From: Amaranthus tricolor
Taxonomy: Eukaryota > Streptophyta > Magnoliopsida > Caryophyllales > Amaranthaceae
Direction: 5' to 3'
Length of the DNA stretch: 64,000 nt
NCBI RefSeq assembly: GCF_026212465.1
Contig: NC_080057.1
Location: forward strand, 24,392,647 to 24,456,646
Made by a program: the position numbers and the translations under genes. This document shows positions 38,401 through 48,552 of the stretch, piece by piece (the first letter of the stretch is position 1; each line of letters opens with the position of its first letter). The notes under the pieces were generated by a model. It searched no databases. It was given only the letters and a program-made list of their open reading frames with translations, and was not told the DNA's origin.

Positions 38401-41400
38401 TTGTACTTTTGTAGTACTTATTTGGATGTTTTTAGGTCAATTGTCGGTGTCAGTGCCACCACAAACAGCCATGCCCTATTCTGCTTCCTTCAATTCTATT
38501 GCGCCTGGATACCCTGCATGGAGCGATGGTTCAGTTCTCACAAACGCTACTACCGGTGGATTCATGTCACCCCAAGAAGATTTTAATCTTACTATTGCTG
38601 AAGGCATGTGTAGTTCTCTCGTGCAAGAATTTTTTTTGTGTTCAAATGGAAAAACATGTTTTACTCTTGTAAAGAAGATTTTTTCGAGTTTTTTACTCCA
38701 ATAAGTAACTCAAAAGTTCGCCATGCTCTATGCCTCCCCCCGCCTCTCTCTAGGGAGATGAGGAAAGTTCGGTATTAATTTTGTTGGAAACACTTCACAT
38801 GTGAGACAAGATCTTACATCGATAAAATAGTGGGTTGTGGACTTGCATATATACTGGGTGAGCTAATTCTCCTACTATCACATGGTTTTGGGAGACAATG
38901 AACCTCACCAAGTGTATGTGCAAGTCAACGCTCTTGACCCGTGGGTTTGTGGGCCGGAGCCCACAGGTGTCGCGTGTCCACATGAGTGGGTCACGGTGAG
39001 ATTATGTGACAAATTGGCCTGGCCTAACAAATTTAACGAAAAGGCAAATAGTGTTTTCATTTCTTTACGAAATAACTTCACTGCATTGATGTGCTTGTTT
39101 TTTGTTTCTTTAGATGTTGGGAAAATGGGCGTTCCTAGAATGAGTTGCAGCTCTGTAAGTGGTATTGGGAGCTCAAACAAATCTGTTCCAGCTTCAGAGT
39201 TATTAAAGCAAGAGAAAAGCCCTGTAATTCACGGTAAGCTCTCTTTACATTATGTCATGCATCATGCAAGTCATAGATTTTATCATCTGTGTTTAGAGGT
39301 GTTCGAAACAGACTCGATGACCCTATATTTGCTTGACTTTATAACTGAACCCGATTTGACTCAACGTAAAAAATGATTTACAATTACATAAAAAGCCATG
39401 TGGACACAAAACCCGATTTTAACCCGACCCGAAATATCTAATCCGAAATCAACCCAATGACCTGAATGAACACCTATATCTGTGTTTCTCAATATGGTTT
39501 TTCACCTTTTCTTTCGTTGATGCCACTATTATTGATTTATTGCAGAAATAGTCAAGTAATTCCACTGCTTACCTTGTCAGCTGGCCAGTGGTAAAATCTT
39601 GAAACAGAAATATGAAATCTTACATGAAGTAACAGTGCCGTTTTCTGCCTATAATTTGACGATATATGGACAATTAACGAGCCCTGAAATTAATTATTAG
39701 CGCTTTTAAGGAACATATACACAATTCATTGCTCAATTAGCCAAAAATGTTTCCCCTGAATTGCTTGTTAGTTAATGCAAGACTAATGATTCGTATTCAG
39801 TTTCAAAATTCTCATGTAGACATTAGCATTTCCTTTTGGAAGAGAGTCGACTGAATTAGAATCTCTATGACTTATATTTGTCGTATTGATTCTGATATAC
39901 TCGTTCGATAATTTTCATCCCGGATGCTGCTTAATTAATCAAACTAGTAGAGCTTGTGTAGCTTGATTGACCATCATTTTGAACGTGATTGCAGGTTTGC
40001 CGGATTTTGCGGAGGTTTATAACTTCATAGGAAGTGTCTTCGACCCAGACACCAAGGGTCATGTGCGGAAGCTCAAAGAGATGGATCCAATCAATTTTGA
40101 AACAGTTAAGTCTTATCCAGTTTATAGTTAGGGAGGTTTATAATTAAGTCGAATCCAAGTGTGAACATCAAATTTGACTTTGACTCGACCCAAAATTTTC
40201 CAACCCGAAACCAAAAGTAGAGTTGTAAAGGCTTTCAAATCCACCAAACTTATTTGTTTTTATTATTTATTTTCTATATTTTTTTTACCTGAAATCTTAT
40301 GATGTTATAGCAGGCTGCAATTTGTGGCAACGTCTTCATTTTCATGTTGTAGGCAAGCTAAAAAAGTCCGGTCACTAAGACGCTTTGCTCTTGTTGTTGG
40401 CACTTGGGAATGCCCGGGATAGTCTTACTACTATGCTAAATGGATTTTTCATGGTTTTATACGCTGTGTAAATATGTAGGATCATCTTACCAGTTGCATC
40501 TGCGTTTTATTTATGTAGAGTATATAACTGCCTCAACCGTCAACTTAAGTTGATGGTTGAGGCCTTAGGATATGTTATATACTCTAACATGCCCCGTCAC
40601 ACTAGAGCCCTTTTGGCTAGAAGTGTGGATGCACACAAAAAAAGTCCTCATACTCGGCTCTAAATATCGAATTTGCGATCTCTTGTCACGATGGCTTCTG
40701 ATACCGTGTCAAGGAACCAACTCAACCAAAAGTTTAAACTGATGGTTAAAGCCTCAGGATATATTATATAACCATAACAATTTATTTCCAATCCTTAGAT
40801 CATGTTCATCTTGTCCACAGGTATTGTTGCTGATGCGAAACCTGACTATGAATCTGTCTAGCCCTGATTTTGAACCAATTGTAAGTACTAATTTTTTCTG
40901 ATCTTTTGTGATCTTATATGTGTTGAAATCTGCAGAAATTTCCTCTTTGTTATATACAAGTATTTAACCATATTGAGATGTCGTAGAAGTACTAAACTTG
41001 ACACAATGTGGGTTTCTTTTTTTTTTCAACCCCTTTTCACTTTCTCTTACAACAACACCAAATCCTTAATTTCAAAAGATTAGGATCGGCTACATGAACC
41101 AACATATTTGTTCCAGAGGTCGTCCGCATGAGTTCTTCTCAATTCATTTCGATTTTCTACCATCTCAACTTTTATGTTTAAATCTTTTATGTCCTTTTCT
41201 AATCCGCCCGGTCTGCCTCACCCTCTTTTTAAGTCCCATGAGTTTCAACTTTATATCTTCTTTATCTGTTCACTAATACCCTGTCAATAGGCACTAATGA
41301 ATTATCTTTAAGATATATTTCAATATAAAAACCAAAAGAAAAAGGAGTTGGATGATGAATCAAACCAATGTAATATAATTCGATAGCTAATAAGCTTTTT

Positions 41401-41786
41401 GAATTCGTGATTCGCTCAAATGTGCCCAAGAATAGCCAAAAACCGACCGTAATTCGTCTTTTTCGATTTGCGATTCGTGAGGAGATTAGTGAATCATGTG
41501 ACACTGAATCAAACTATCTTGATGTGATTGGTTCTTGTTGACCATTTGTTGCAACTTCTTGTTGATTGTTTGTCAAAATCTAGGAAAACGAATTTAGCAT
41601 ACAAACTTGAGGTTGATTGAAAGTCATTATATCATTATATGTGCTTCTTGTTGAGGAATGATATTTGACATAGTTACTTATTCTCGGTTACAGAAGAAGG
41701 TCTTTTCATCTTATGATGTCTCCACCAAATCCGTAACACTTGATGGCGGAGTTGCCAAAAACCAGCCAACCGACATGTCTTGTTAA
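35425..41786 (+). CDS. RVE8: REVEILLE 8-like SHAQKYF MYB clock factor
   Basis: Nuclear single-MYB factor; RVE4/6/8 proteins bind the evening element and, with LNK co-activators, drive afternoon-phased clock genes. Exons: 35425-35570, 37455-37512, 38229-38352, 38436-38603, 39114-39233, 39995-40104, 40821-40880 and 41694-41786, giving 292 aa in phase (Arabidopsis RVE8 is about 298). The basic/MYB part is residues 20-80 with [16 protein letters not shown] and [10 protein letters not shown] (71-80), then [20 protein letters not shown]. The conserved C-terminal LCL region is at 206-260 with [28 protein letters not shown] and LLLMRNLT. The start is the first in-frame ATG after a TAA at 35398. The exon 4 donor is uncertain: GAAG|GCATGT (GC donor) gives the best match, while a GT donor after 38609 would add two residues. 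Intron 1 holds a long polypurine tract. Confidence 0.93.
35908..36630 (+). repeat. Polypurine minisatellite in RVE8 intron 1
   Basis: About 700 bp made almost only of A and G on the plus strand ('gggaaggggaaggaaagg' type). It is punctuated every 60-120 bp by 'attgaataacaaggggag', 'attgaataacatgggtag' or 'tttcccttgtttgtttag'. It is a higher-order tandem array, prone to triplex (H-DNA) structure and replication slippage. The long open frames on both strands come from its composition. Confidence 0.9.
39295..39479. mobile_element. hAT-type MITE in RVE8 intron 5
   Basis: The element is 185 bp, flanked by CTGTGTTT at 39287-39294 and 39480-39487 (8-bp target duplication; identity extends to 10 bp). 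Ends: 'agaggtgttcg' and the complement of 'gaatgaacacctatat'. The GGTGTTC terminus is shared with the element in the RLK intron at 9717. A diverged relative with the same inner words lies at about 46555-46760. Confidence 0.75.
40530..40790 (-). mobile_element. Copia LTR fragment with primer-binding site in RVE8 intron 6
   Basis: 'cttctgataccgtgtcaagg' at about 40696-40715 is, on the minus strand, a slightly mutated methionine-tRNA primer-binding site (TGGTATCAGA type). It is bracketed by two 'gatggtt(g/a)a(g/a)g' to 'atatgttatata' blocks (about 40550-40590 and 40741-40770). This looks like a decayed or TRIM-type LTR element. Related blocks occur near 45380 and 49090. Confidence 0.45.
41070..41260. 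repeat. RTE-LINE-related fragment in RVE8 intron 7
   Basis: 'caaaagattaggatcggcta' followed by 'catgaacca' is the same phrase that precedes the RTE tails in the TOE1 intron ('aaaagatt(t/g)...ggctacatga'). It is a partial LINE remnant, non-coding. Confidence 0.4.
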
Positions 41787-43002
41787 GCTCGGAAAATCTT
41801 CTTCTGTCTTAGTAGGTGAGATCAAGTTTTATTATACGCAAAGCTCATTTCTTGGCTTATCTCGATTGATACTATGTTATTCTGACTCTTGGCTTTACAT
41901 GGAGACTTGATATTCTAGAAAAATTTAAAACTACATGTACGAGACTAGTTTACGAGTTCGAGTACCATAGGCGTAAACATTAAGCTACATCCTACATGAA
42001 TCTTATTTCTATATATTTCGATCACCAAAATGGTTGTTACTTTTCATACAGTTGGACGATAACCTAAAGCTCAAGGATTGCGGAAGCCATAATCGAACAA
42101 ATAAGAGTTTTGCATGTTTCTGCCCAGTGCTCGCCCCTCCAATCGTATAACTTGTGTATATTCTTTGAATTTCATACCAAACGAACTTCGGAGGCCCCAA
42201 AATATTTCCTTATTCCTATTTTTGGCGCGAGTTGAGGAGGTCTTTGATCGCGCGTTGTTTTGAATTTGGTAGATGAAAAACAAATTTTGAATATGATTTT
42301 ATTAGTATTGAGGAATTTTATCTAAGGCGTTGTGTAGTTAATGTGAAATTTTTCTAGAGCATTCTAGAAGTGTTGTACAAATTCTTGTATGGTATTGGTG
42401 AATAATATTATGTACCACAAAAAAATTGGTCTTTTAAATACATATATTGTCAATTAAAACATGATATTCAAAACTTCACAAGAATTGTACATATTATGGT
42501 TTGTCTTTTATGCCTTATTTTCCTTTCATTGTATGGTAGAATATGCTTTATATTCACTTTTTTCAAATTATATCTATTTATGGCTTATTCTATTAAAAAA
42601 ACATAAATTAATTCTCATAAAACAAAAGTATAAATTAACTTTTAATTTTTAATTTTTAACTTTTTGACCTTTTCAAATTAAGAAATATTTATCCTTAATT
42701 TATTTTGTACATATAGGATGTGGATAATGTAAAAACTAATTAAAATGCTAAAAAATAAAAGCGTGTGTATATAAAAGTTTAAATGATGTACATATTCAAG
42801 TGTCAATTTCGCAAATAATTGGATATTCGTTAAAAGGTGCACATATATCCTTATAAACTATACATATTCGGATGATTATTCTACAATAATATAAAATTTT
42901 TTCCCTTCACAAAAATATTTACACACTATAAAATATATATACACCTATTACTAGTTTACCACAGTATGTATATGTCAGTCTGATAATTCATTTATTTTTA
43001 GA
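41787..43002. other. RVE8 3' UTR and intergenic DNA
   Basis: The 3' UTR of RVE8 probably extends some hundred bases from 41787. The remainder is AT-rich and no gene is seen. Confidence 0.45.
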
Positions 43003-43638
43003 GAGTCTATTCCCATTATATTGCTCAAAAAAAAAAAATAATTCCCACTTTGCATTATGTGGGAAACTATTTCCCACATTACCGTCCACGTCAGATTTTT
43101 TTTTTTTTTTTTTTTAATAAAACCGCTACCTGAAATGGCGGTTTTGTTAAGAGATCTAAACTAAACCGCTACTTGAAATGGCGTTTTGTGGGTTTTAATT
43201 TTTTTTTTAAAAAAAAAAAAAAAAAAAGTAAACCGCCACTTGAAGTGGCGGTTTTGTAGTAGTACAAAACAATATTTTTTTTTAAAATAAAAAGTAAGAT
43301 AACCGCCACTTCAAGTGGCGGTTTTGTAGTAGTACAAAACATCATTAAATTTTTTTTTTTTTTTAAAAAAAGTAAGCAAACCGCCACTTCAAGTGGCGGT
43401 TTTATAGCAGTACAAAACAGCATGTCATTTTATTTTTTTAAAAAAAAAATAAAATTAATAAGCAAACCGCTACTTCATGTGGCGGTTTAGTGCTTAAGGC
43501 AAACCGCCATCTCAAGTGGCGGTTTTGTCTGAAAAAAAAAAAAAAAATTCTGACGTGGACGATAATGTGGGAAATAGTTTCCCACATAATGCAAAGTGGG
43601 AATTATTTTTTTTTGAGCAATATAATGGGAATAGACTC
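43003..43638. mobile_element. Mutator-type MITE made of CCGCCACTT hairpin units
   Basis: The element is 636 bp, flanked by the perfect 9-bp direct repeat ATTTTTAGA (42994-43002 and 43639-43647), the target size of Mutator-like transposons. Terminal inverted repeats of about 95-100 bp begin GAGTCTATTCCCATTATA and are nearly identical. Between them lie seven copies of a palindrome of the form CCGCCACTTGAAGTGGCGG (near 43122, 43165, 43232, 43302, 43381, 43466 and 43504), separated by 'gtagtagtacaaaac' and by long T/A homopolymers. No transposase. It ends 168 bp before the start codon of the next gene. Confidence 0.88.
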
Positions 43639-43806
43639 ATTTTTAGAGGGGCAAGAGAATCAGTTAATTTTTGGAGGGAGTGGATGTGGTAAGAAGGAAT
43701 CAAACAAAAAATCTACATGGTTGAGAAAGACCAAGAAAGTGTGGCTTGTAGTAGCTGCTAAACTATTGGCTTTGCCAATGTCATTTTGCAATATGTATGA
43801 TTTAAC

Positions 43807-45749
43807 ATGATTATGCAAATGGGTATTCTTTCTGTAACCCCAAAACCCACCAAAAAAACATCCTTCTCTTACTACAAATTCTCCTTCAATTCTTCCAACA
43901 TTTCTGGGTTATCAAGGTCCTTCATTACTTGTTCCACCAGGAAGAGATCCCAGCAACCTGGAGATAGCAAAGACAATAATAATAATAATGATGATTCCGA
44001 AGACAAAAAATCTGGTAAATTGGCTTTTTATTTTAAATTATTTTTTTTTGGTGTTTTCTAGTTGAAATTTTAGTAAGCTTGTTTTCCCATTACAAATGTA
44101 CTTTCAGCGCATACATGTACTCCTACTTGATGGGGATCAAAGATGACTTGGAGGGCGGGATTAGAAAAATGGAGAAATTCGATGGTTTATGTGGACGACT
44201 ATTGGAACTGATCTATTGATTCAAAGTGGACATATTCTGTTGGGATTAAGGGTTTAGCATTGTTGTTGTATGCATATTTGATGCTGAATTGAATTGAAGT
44301 TTTTTTTTTTCTATTGATGGGTTTGGCTGGCAATAGAAAAAACTTATGGTGTGTTATGAAAATTGCTAAATTAGAGCACAATGAGATTTAGAAAAATCAA
44401 TTTGGGATCCTATCATATAAATGTAATTGATGGTGATGGAAGATGACTTGGAGGGCGGGATTACCGGTTGAGATGGTAGAAATTTGAGAATTTATGTGAG
44501 CGGCTATTGAAACTGATCTATTGGTTCATTGCCGGTTCCATTCATTTGGGGTTAAGGCTTTGACATTGTTGAATCGAAATGATATATATTTTTTTTTCTT
44601 ATTGGTGGGTTTGCCTGCAATTGAAAAACTTACGGGTGAAATACACTAAATATCTTCTGAGAATTGCTAAATAAGGGCACAATGAGGCTTAGAAAAATCG
44701 ATTTGGGATCCTTCATGGTTTGAATCAAGGCTAATTTGCTAGTTTAATCTGGACTTTGGATTAGAGATATATTCCTTATTTAACCTGCTGGAGAAAGGTA
44801 GGATAAAGGGAATATTTGATGAGCTATGAAATGCATATAGATTGTAAAACACTAACCTCGACCAATAGCAGACGGCGAATTCAGAATATTAGTTCTCAAC
44901 ATGCGCATTGCACGTTATTTTTCTGTGTTATATATTACACAATTCAATATTAATAGGATATTTAATCAAATGATTCGGGTCTGGCCATGGTCTAGGCAGG
45001 CCCGAGTCTAGATTTCTACTGGTCAATATTCAATAGAGTTAGACATCTCAGTTGCGAGTAGTCCTATCTATAAACGATTTTATGATGGTAACCGCAGTTA
45101 TGCAGTGCTGTAGCTAGTATGCTAACTACATTGTGCAAAGAATTCTGCTTTGGCAGTATTTTCTCTGGGGATGGTAAGCGGATAAATTTGATGGGTAATG
45201 GGTAAATATGGGTATGAAAAATCCTACCCACCATAAATAGTGAGTAGGTGATGGGTATGAGGTCTTACCCGCCCCATACCCTACCCTCCCCACCCCACCC
45301 CATGCTTACCTTCAATGCATCAAATGTTGTGAACTTATGATATGATATACCATTTCACTTCACATCTAATCAATACTTGGTGGTTGAAGCCCTAGAATAT
45401 GTTATATATTTTATCGAGCTTAAGCTGCTGGTTGATGCCCAAGAAGATGTTAACAATGCTAACAGTTTCATTTTCGTTAGGTGACAAATTCTCAACTGAT
45501 TGGGACAAGGCATGGTCGAGCTTTAAAAAACAAGGCAAGAAGAGTCTAACATCGCAGTTTTCTCCAAACAAGTATGTAAGTTGGAATCCAAGGCGATCAA
45601 ACTACCCTCTATCGGAAGAAGTTGATCCCATCAAGAGAACCGAGAGAGCGAACCTCTTGTTGTGGACGAGTCCTAAGTTTACGCTTGGATTGGCCATTGT
45701 GATAGTCTCATTGTTGTTGGTTTACACCCTTCTTGCTCCAATGAAGTGA
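43807..45749 (+). CDS. Predicted plastid-targeted single-span membrane protein, function unknown
   Basis: Two exons, 43807-44014 and 45481-45749, join at TCT G|GT to encode 158 aa. The N-terminus (about 1-45) is rich in Ser, Thr and Lys and nearly free of acidic residues, as in chloroplast transit peptides. An Asn/Asp-rich low-complexity link follows, then a conserved-looking stretch with DWDKAWSSFKKQGKKSL, NKYVSWNPRRSNYPLSEEVD and KRTERANLLLWTSP. A hydrophobic helix near the C-terminus (about 134-154, LGLAIVIVSLLLVYTLLAP) is followed only by MK. It resembles a plant-only family of small predicted thylakoid proteins; no reaction is known to me. Start could be residue 1, 3 or 5 (three in-frame ATGs at 43807, 43813 and 43819). 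A hairpin MITE sits in the proximal promoter. Confidence 0.8.
44130..44715. repeat. Tandem duplication, period about 300 bp, in the intron of the plastid-protein gene
   Basis: Two copies (about 44130-44415 and 44430-44715) start with 'agatgacttggagggcggga' at 44141 and 44441 and end with 'gatttgggatcc'-type words. They are clearly diverged (many substitutions and small indels), so the duplication is old. Confidence 0.85.
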
Positions 45750-47961
45750 TCTTATTTCATGGAAAAATTGAGTGAATGTCTTTTATGTGTGTTCTTTTCC
45801 ATTCCCTTGGCTCAGTGTATATAACTTTATGACACTGAAGGATATTTCTACTGTCCTGTATCTATAGGGACAGGCACCATGACAAATTTTATGCATATAT
45901 TTGTTTTGGCCGGCCTAGAAATTGCATAGCATGTAACACATAAAAATATTAGTCGAGCTGGTTCAGCATGCATGTAGAAATTAGTATTTGTCTACTCTAT
46001 ACTACATACTAGCTAGTATCTTGGACTTAAAACATTTGGTAAATCAAATGATTCACTAATCTAATAGCAAAATGATATCTGGTTTTTGATTTCTCATGAA
46101 TAGAATTATGTTTTTTGATCATATTAGTAATATAGAAAGTTGGAGATTAAGAGACTTAAAAAGAGGACGAGAAAAACTGAAAATAAGTTGAAAGATATGA
46201 GTGGAAAGTCATATGATGATCTCAATTTACATATCGAAATGAATGGAAAATAAGAATTCACGTGGACGACATTGAAACTTATATATTGATTCATGTGAGC
46301 TTATTCCAAGAGTTGTATATATCTTAATGGAGGTGTTCTGCAAATGATTGATCAAACAACCAAAAAACATGTTTGATAAATCACTTTTTAAGAAAAAAAA
46401 AAAAAAAAAAAAAAAAAAAGCTTGAGTTTTGGTTGTTTGACTTGCTCTTCTCAAGTACTTTGTTTTTGAGCGACTCTTTTCAAGTACTAATATCTAGTAA
46501 CTAATTTTTACTAAATATTTTTATTACAGCTAATTGCCTTACTTGTACATTCAGGTGTTAAGAAAACACATCTAATGATCCGATATTAATCCAATTCAAC
46601 TTTAAAAATGGATTTAAAATCACATAAAAACCTATATGGACACTAGACTCGATTTTAAATTGATTCTAAATCAATCGTTGATTCGAATGAACATCTTTGA
46701 TATGACTCGATTTTAAATTGATCCGAAATCAACCCGCTGATCCAAATGAACGCCTTTGATATTCATGCAGCTGTACTCTCTTCGTTTTACGAAATTTGCC
46801 TCACTTTCTTTTTAGTCTATCTTGTCTTATTTTTATATTTTGGATGTAACACATATTCTTTCTTTAATTTGTATCGACATATTAAATTTACATTTTATCT
46901 GATCCATACATTTCAGTATTTCACCTACTATCCCACAAAATTTATCTTTTATCTTTTTATAATTTCTCCGCCAAATAATAAGGCAAATTTGGTGGGTCGG
47001 AGTGAATATAAGTATAATCTATGATTTTCTTATGGAGTATCTAATTGCATTTTCATTTCTTCTTGGTTTCCTGTATGCTCTAGCTACCAAGAGTTAGAGC
47101 TGTTGAACCGGTTTAAAATAACCGATTTAAAAATGAATTAACTGAGGTACTAATTTATTCACCTTAAAAAATAATTAATTAATAAAAATAAGTTTTAATC
47201 AATAAAAATTAGTAATAATTAGTAATCAGTTTTAATGGATAAAACTCTGTTATAATTTATAACTGAAAAAAATTGTAATCAATTAAGATATATAAAAATT
47301 AGTATAAATCAATTACAATCATTAAAAATTAGTTTAATCAGTAAAAATCAACTGAACTAAACAAGACCTAATTTAAAACCAATATGAACATAAGAATGAA
47401 GTTATCGACCCAAAATGCATAAGCTAATATCAGAACGTTATAGCTCTAATCCTAACGAGTGCGGTGCTCTATAACCCGATATCTGTATACTACTCCGTCC
47501 TACTAATTGTGGATCAAAGAAAAATAAAATGTTATTTAAAAATTGCATAAATGAAATTACAATAAATTTAAAATCTATAAATGACATTAAAAAAAATAAT
47601 AAATAATTTTTTAAAAATAAAAATAATGCAAAATAATTGCAAACACAATGACCCAATTTAAAAAGTTTGCCTAAAATGAGTAGGCATAGCAGGAAACATA
47701 AAAATCTTACTTGTACTTACTTTGCCTTACTATATTCTTCATTTCTTCTACTAGTCAAGCATCATTTCAACATACTTCTTCCAATCTCAAATAATCGCAT
47801 TCCACAGTAACATGTGTAGGATAATATCACTATCAGTAGCAAAGTATAATGATATAGAGGAAATAGTAATCTACACTCGGGTTTGCCTAGATCATTTAAT
47901 TATCAATAACAGTCGAGTTAGTTCAATACTTATGCATGTATGAATATTTTACAAATTCTTG
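45750..47961. other. Intergenic, several MITE relics
   Basis: No host gene is seen. An A-run of about 27 lies near 46393-46419. A relative of the hAT-type MITE at 39295 spans about 46555-46760. A TA-flanked Stowaway-like element, with ends 'ctctcttcg' and 'cggagtgaa', spans 46776-47006; another Stowaway-like start, 'ctactccgtcctactaa', is at about 47490. Confidence 0.45.
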
Positions 47962-48180
47962 TGAGAGACGGTCTCTTTGAGAAACTTTCTTTAATTGGGT
48001 CAACCCATTATGTATTTTTAAAAAGATTATAAGTAGGCATTAAGAATGATGTAAGTAGGCATTTGAGATATTGAAAGTAGACATTAAGGATACTGTAAGT
48101 AGATATTAAGAATACGATAAGTAAACATTAATCTTTAATGGGTTGGACTTAAAATATGTGTTTTAAAGAGACACTCTCTA
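47962..48180. mobile_element. Inverted-repeat element carrying a 'gtaagtaggcatta' array
   Basis: Ends 'gagagacggtctctttga' and the complement of 'aaagagacactctct'; inside these, 'gggtcaacccatta' faces 'taatgggttgga'. The centre (about 48029-48130) is a five-unit degenerate tandem array of 20-24 bp built on 'taagtaggcattaagaat'. Same end motif and same architecture as the element at 19869-20317. Confidence 0.6.
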
Positions 48181-48293
48181 AACAGACTAGCTATGAATAT
48201 TTAGCCCACTAGACTACGAGTATCCTAGATTCGTCCCTAGCCATCCTTGTCACAAACAACAACACTTTAACCTAACTAGTTCAGACATTCTTC

Positions 48294-48301
48294 TATATAT
48301 A
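48294..48301 (+). promoter_or_regulatory. Possible TATA box for the small gene
   Basis: TATATATA, 85 bp before the proposed start codon, in an otherwise mixed context (ctatatatactctt). The spacing is compatible with a leader of about 50 nt. Confidence 0.35.
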
Positions 48302-48378
48302 CTCTTACAAGTTTACCTTCATATATATCGATGGTGCTCTATATATTTTTGTTTCCTATATCAGTATTCAGAACAGTA

Positions 48379-48552
48379 ATGGGTCCCAGTAAAGTAGAAG
48401 TATTGGCAAAGAGAAGCAAAGGGAAGCCCAGAGTTCCTCAGAAAAGGGGTCAGATTAAAGGAAAAATTATGTGCATCTTTGTAAAAATGGTGTCTAAAGT
48501 TGCTACAAAGGTTACACTCTTTACAAAGACCGAGAATCATAAGTTGTACTAG
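48379..48552 (+). CDS. Possible small basic protein, 57 aa
   Basis: ATG GGT to TAG encodes 57 residues with an unusually ordered composition: a very basic N-terminal half (LAKRSKGKPRVPQKRGQIKG) and an amphipathic stretch with KIMCIFVKMVSKVATKV. Codon use looks gene-like and a TATA-like sequence lies at a plausible distance. An in-frame ATG at 48331 would add 16 residues, but the region between is hydrophobic and AT-rich. I do not recognise the family with certainty. It may be a genuine short plant gene or chance. Confidence 0.4.
   Translation: MGPSKVEVLAKRSKGKPRVPQKRGQIKGKIMCIFVKMVSKVATKVTLFTKTENHKLY

Noticed and set aside
38882..39376. 164-codon frame overlapping RVE8 exon 5
   Set aside because: Only the part 39114-39233 is the genuine exon; the upstream part is intron with an LTR-like fragment and the downstream part enters a hAT-type MITE.
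43169..43423. Open frame of 84 codons with internal protein repeats
   Set aside because: It is the translation of the palindrome array of the Mutator-type MITE; repeats in the protein mirror DNA repeats and poly-T gives Phe/Lys runs.
43120..43525. CRISPR-like regular repeats
   Set aside because: The organism is a plant, the spacers are homopolymer and constant words, and the array lies within TIRs with a 9-bp target duplication.
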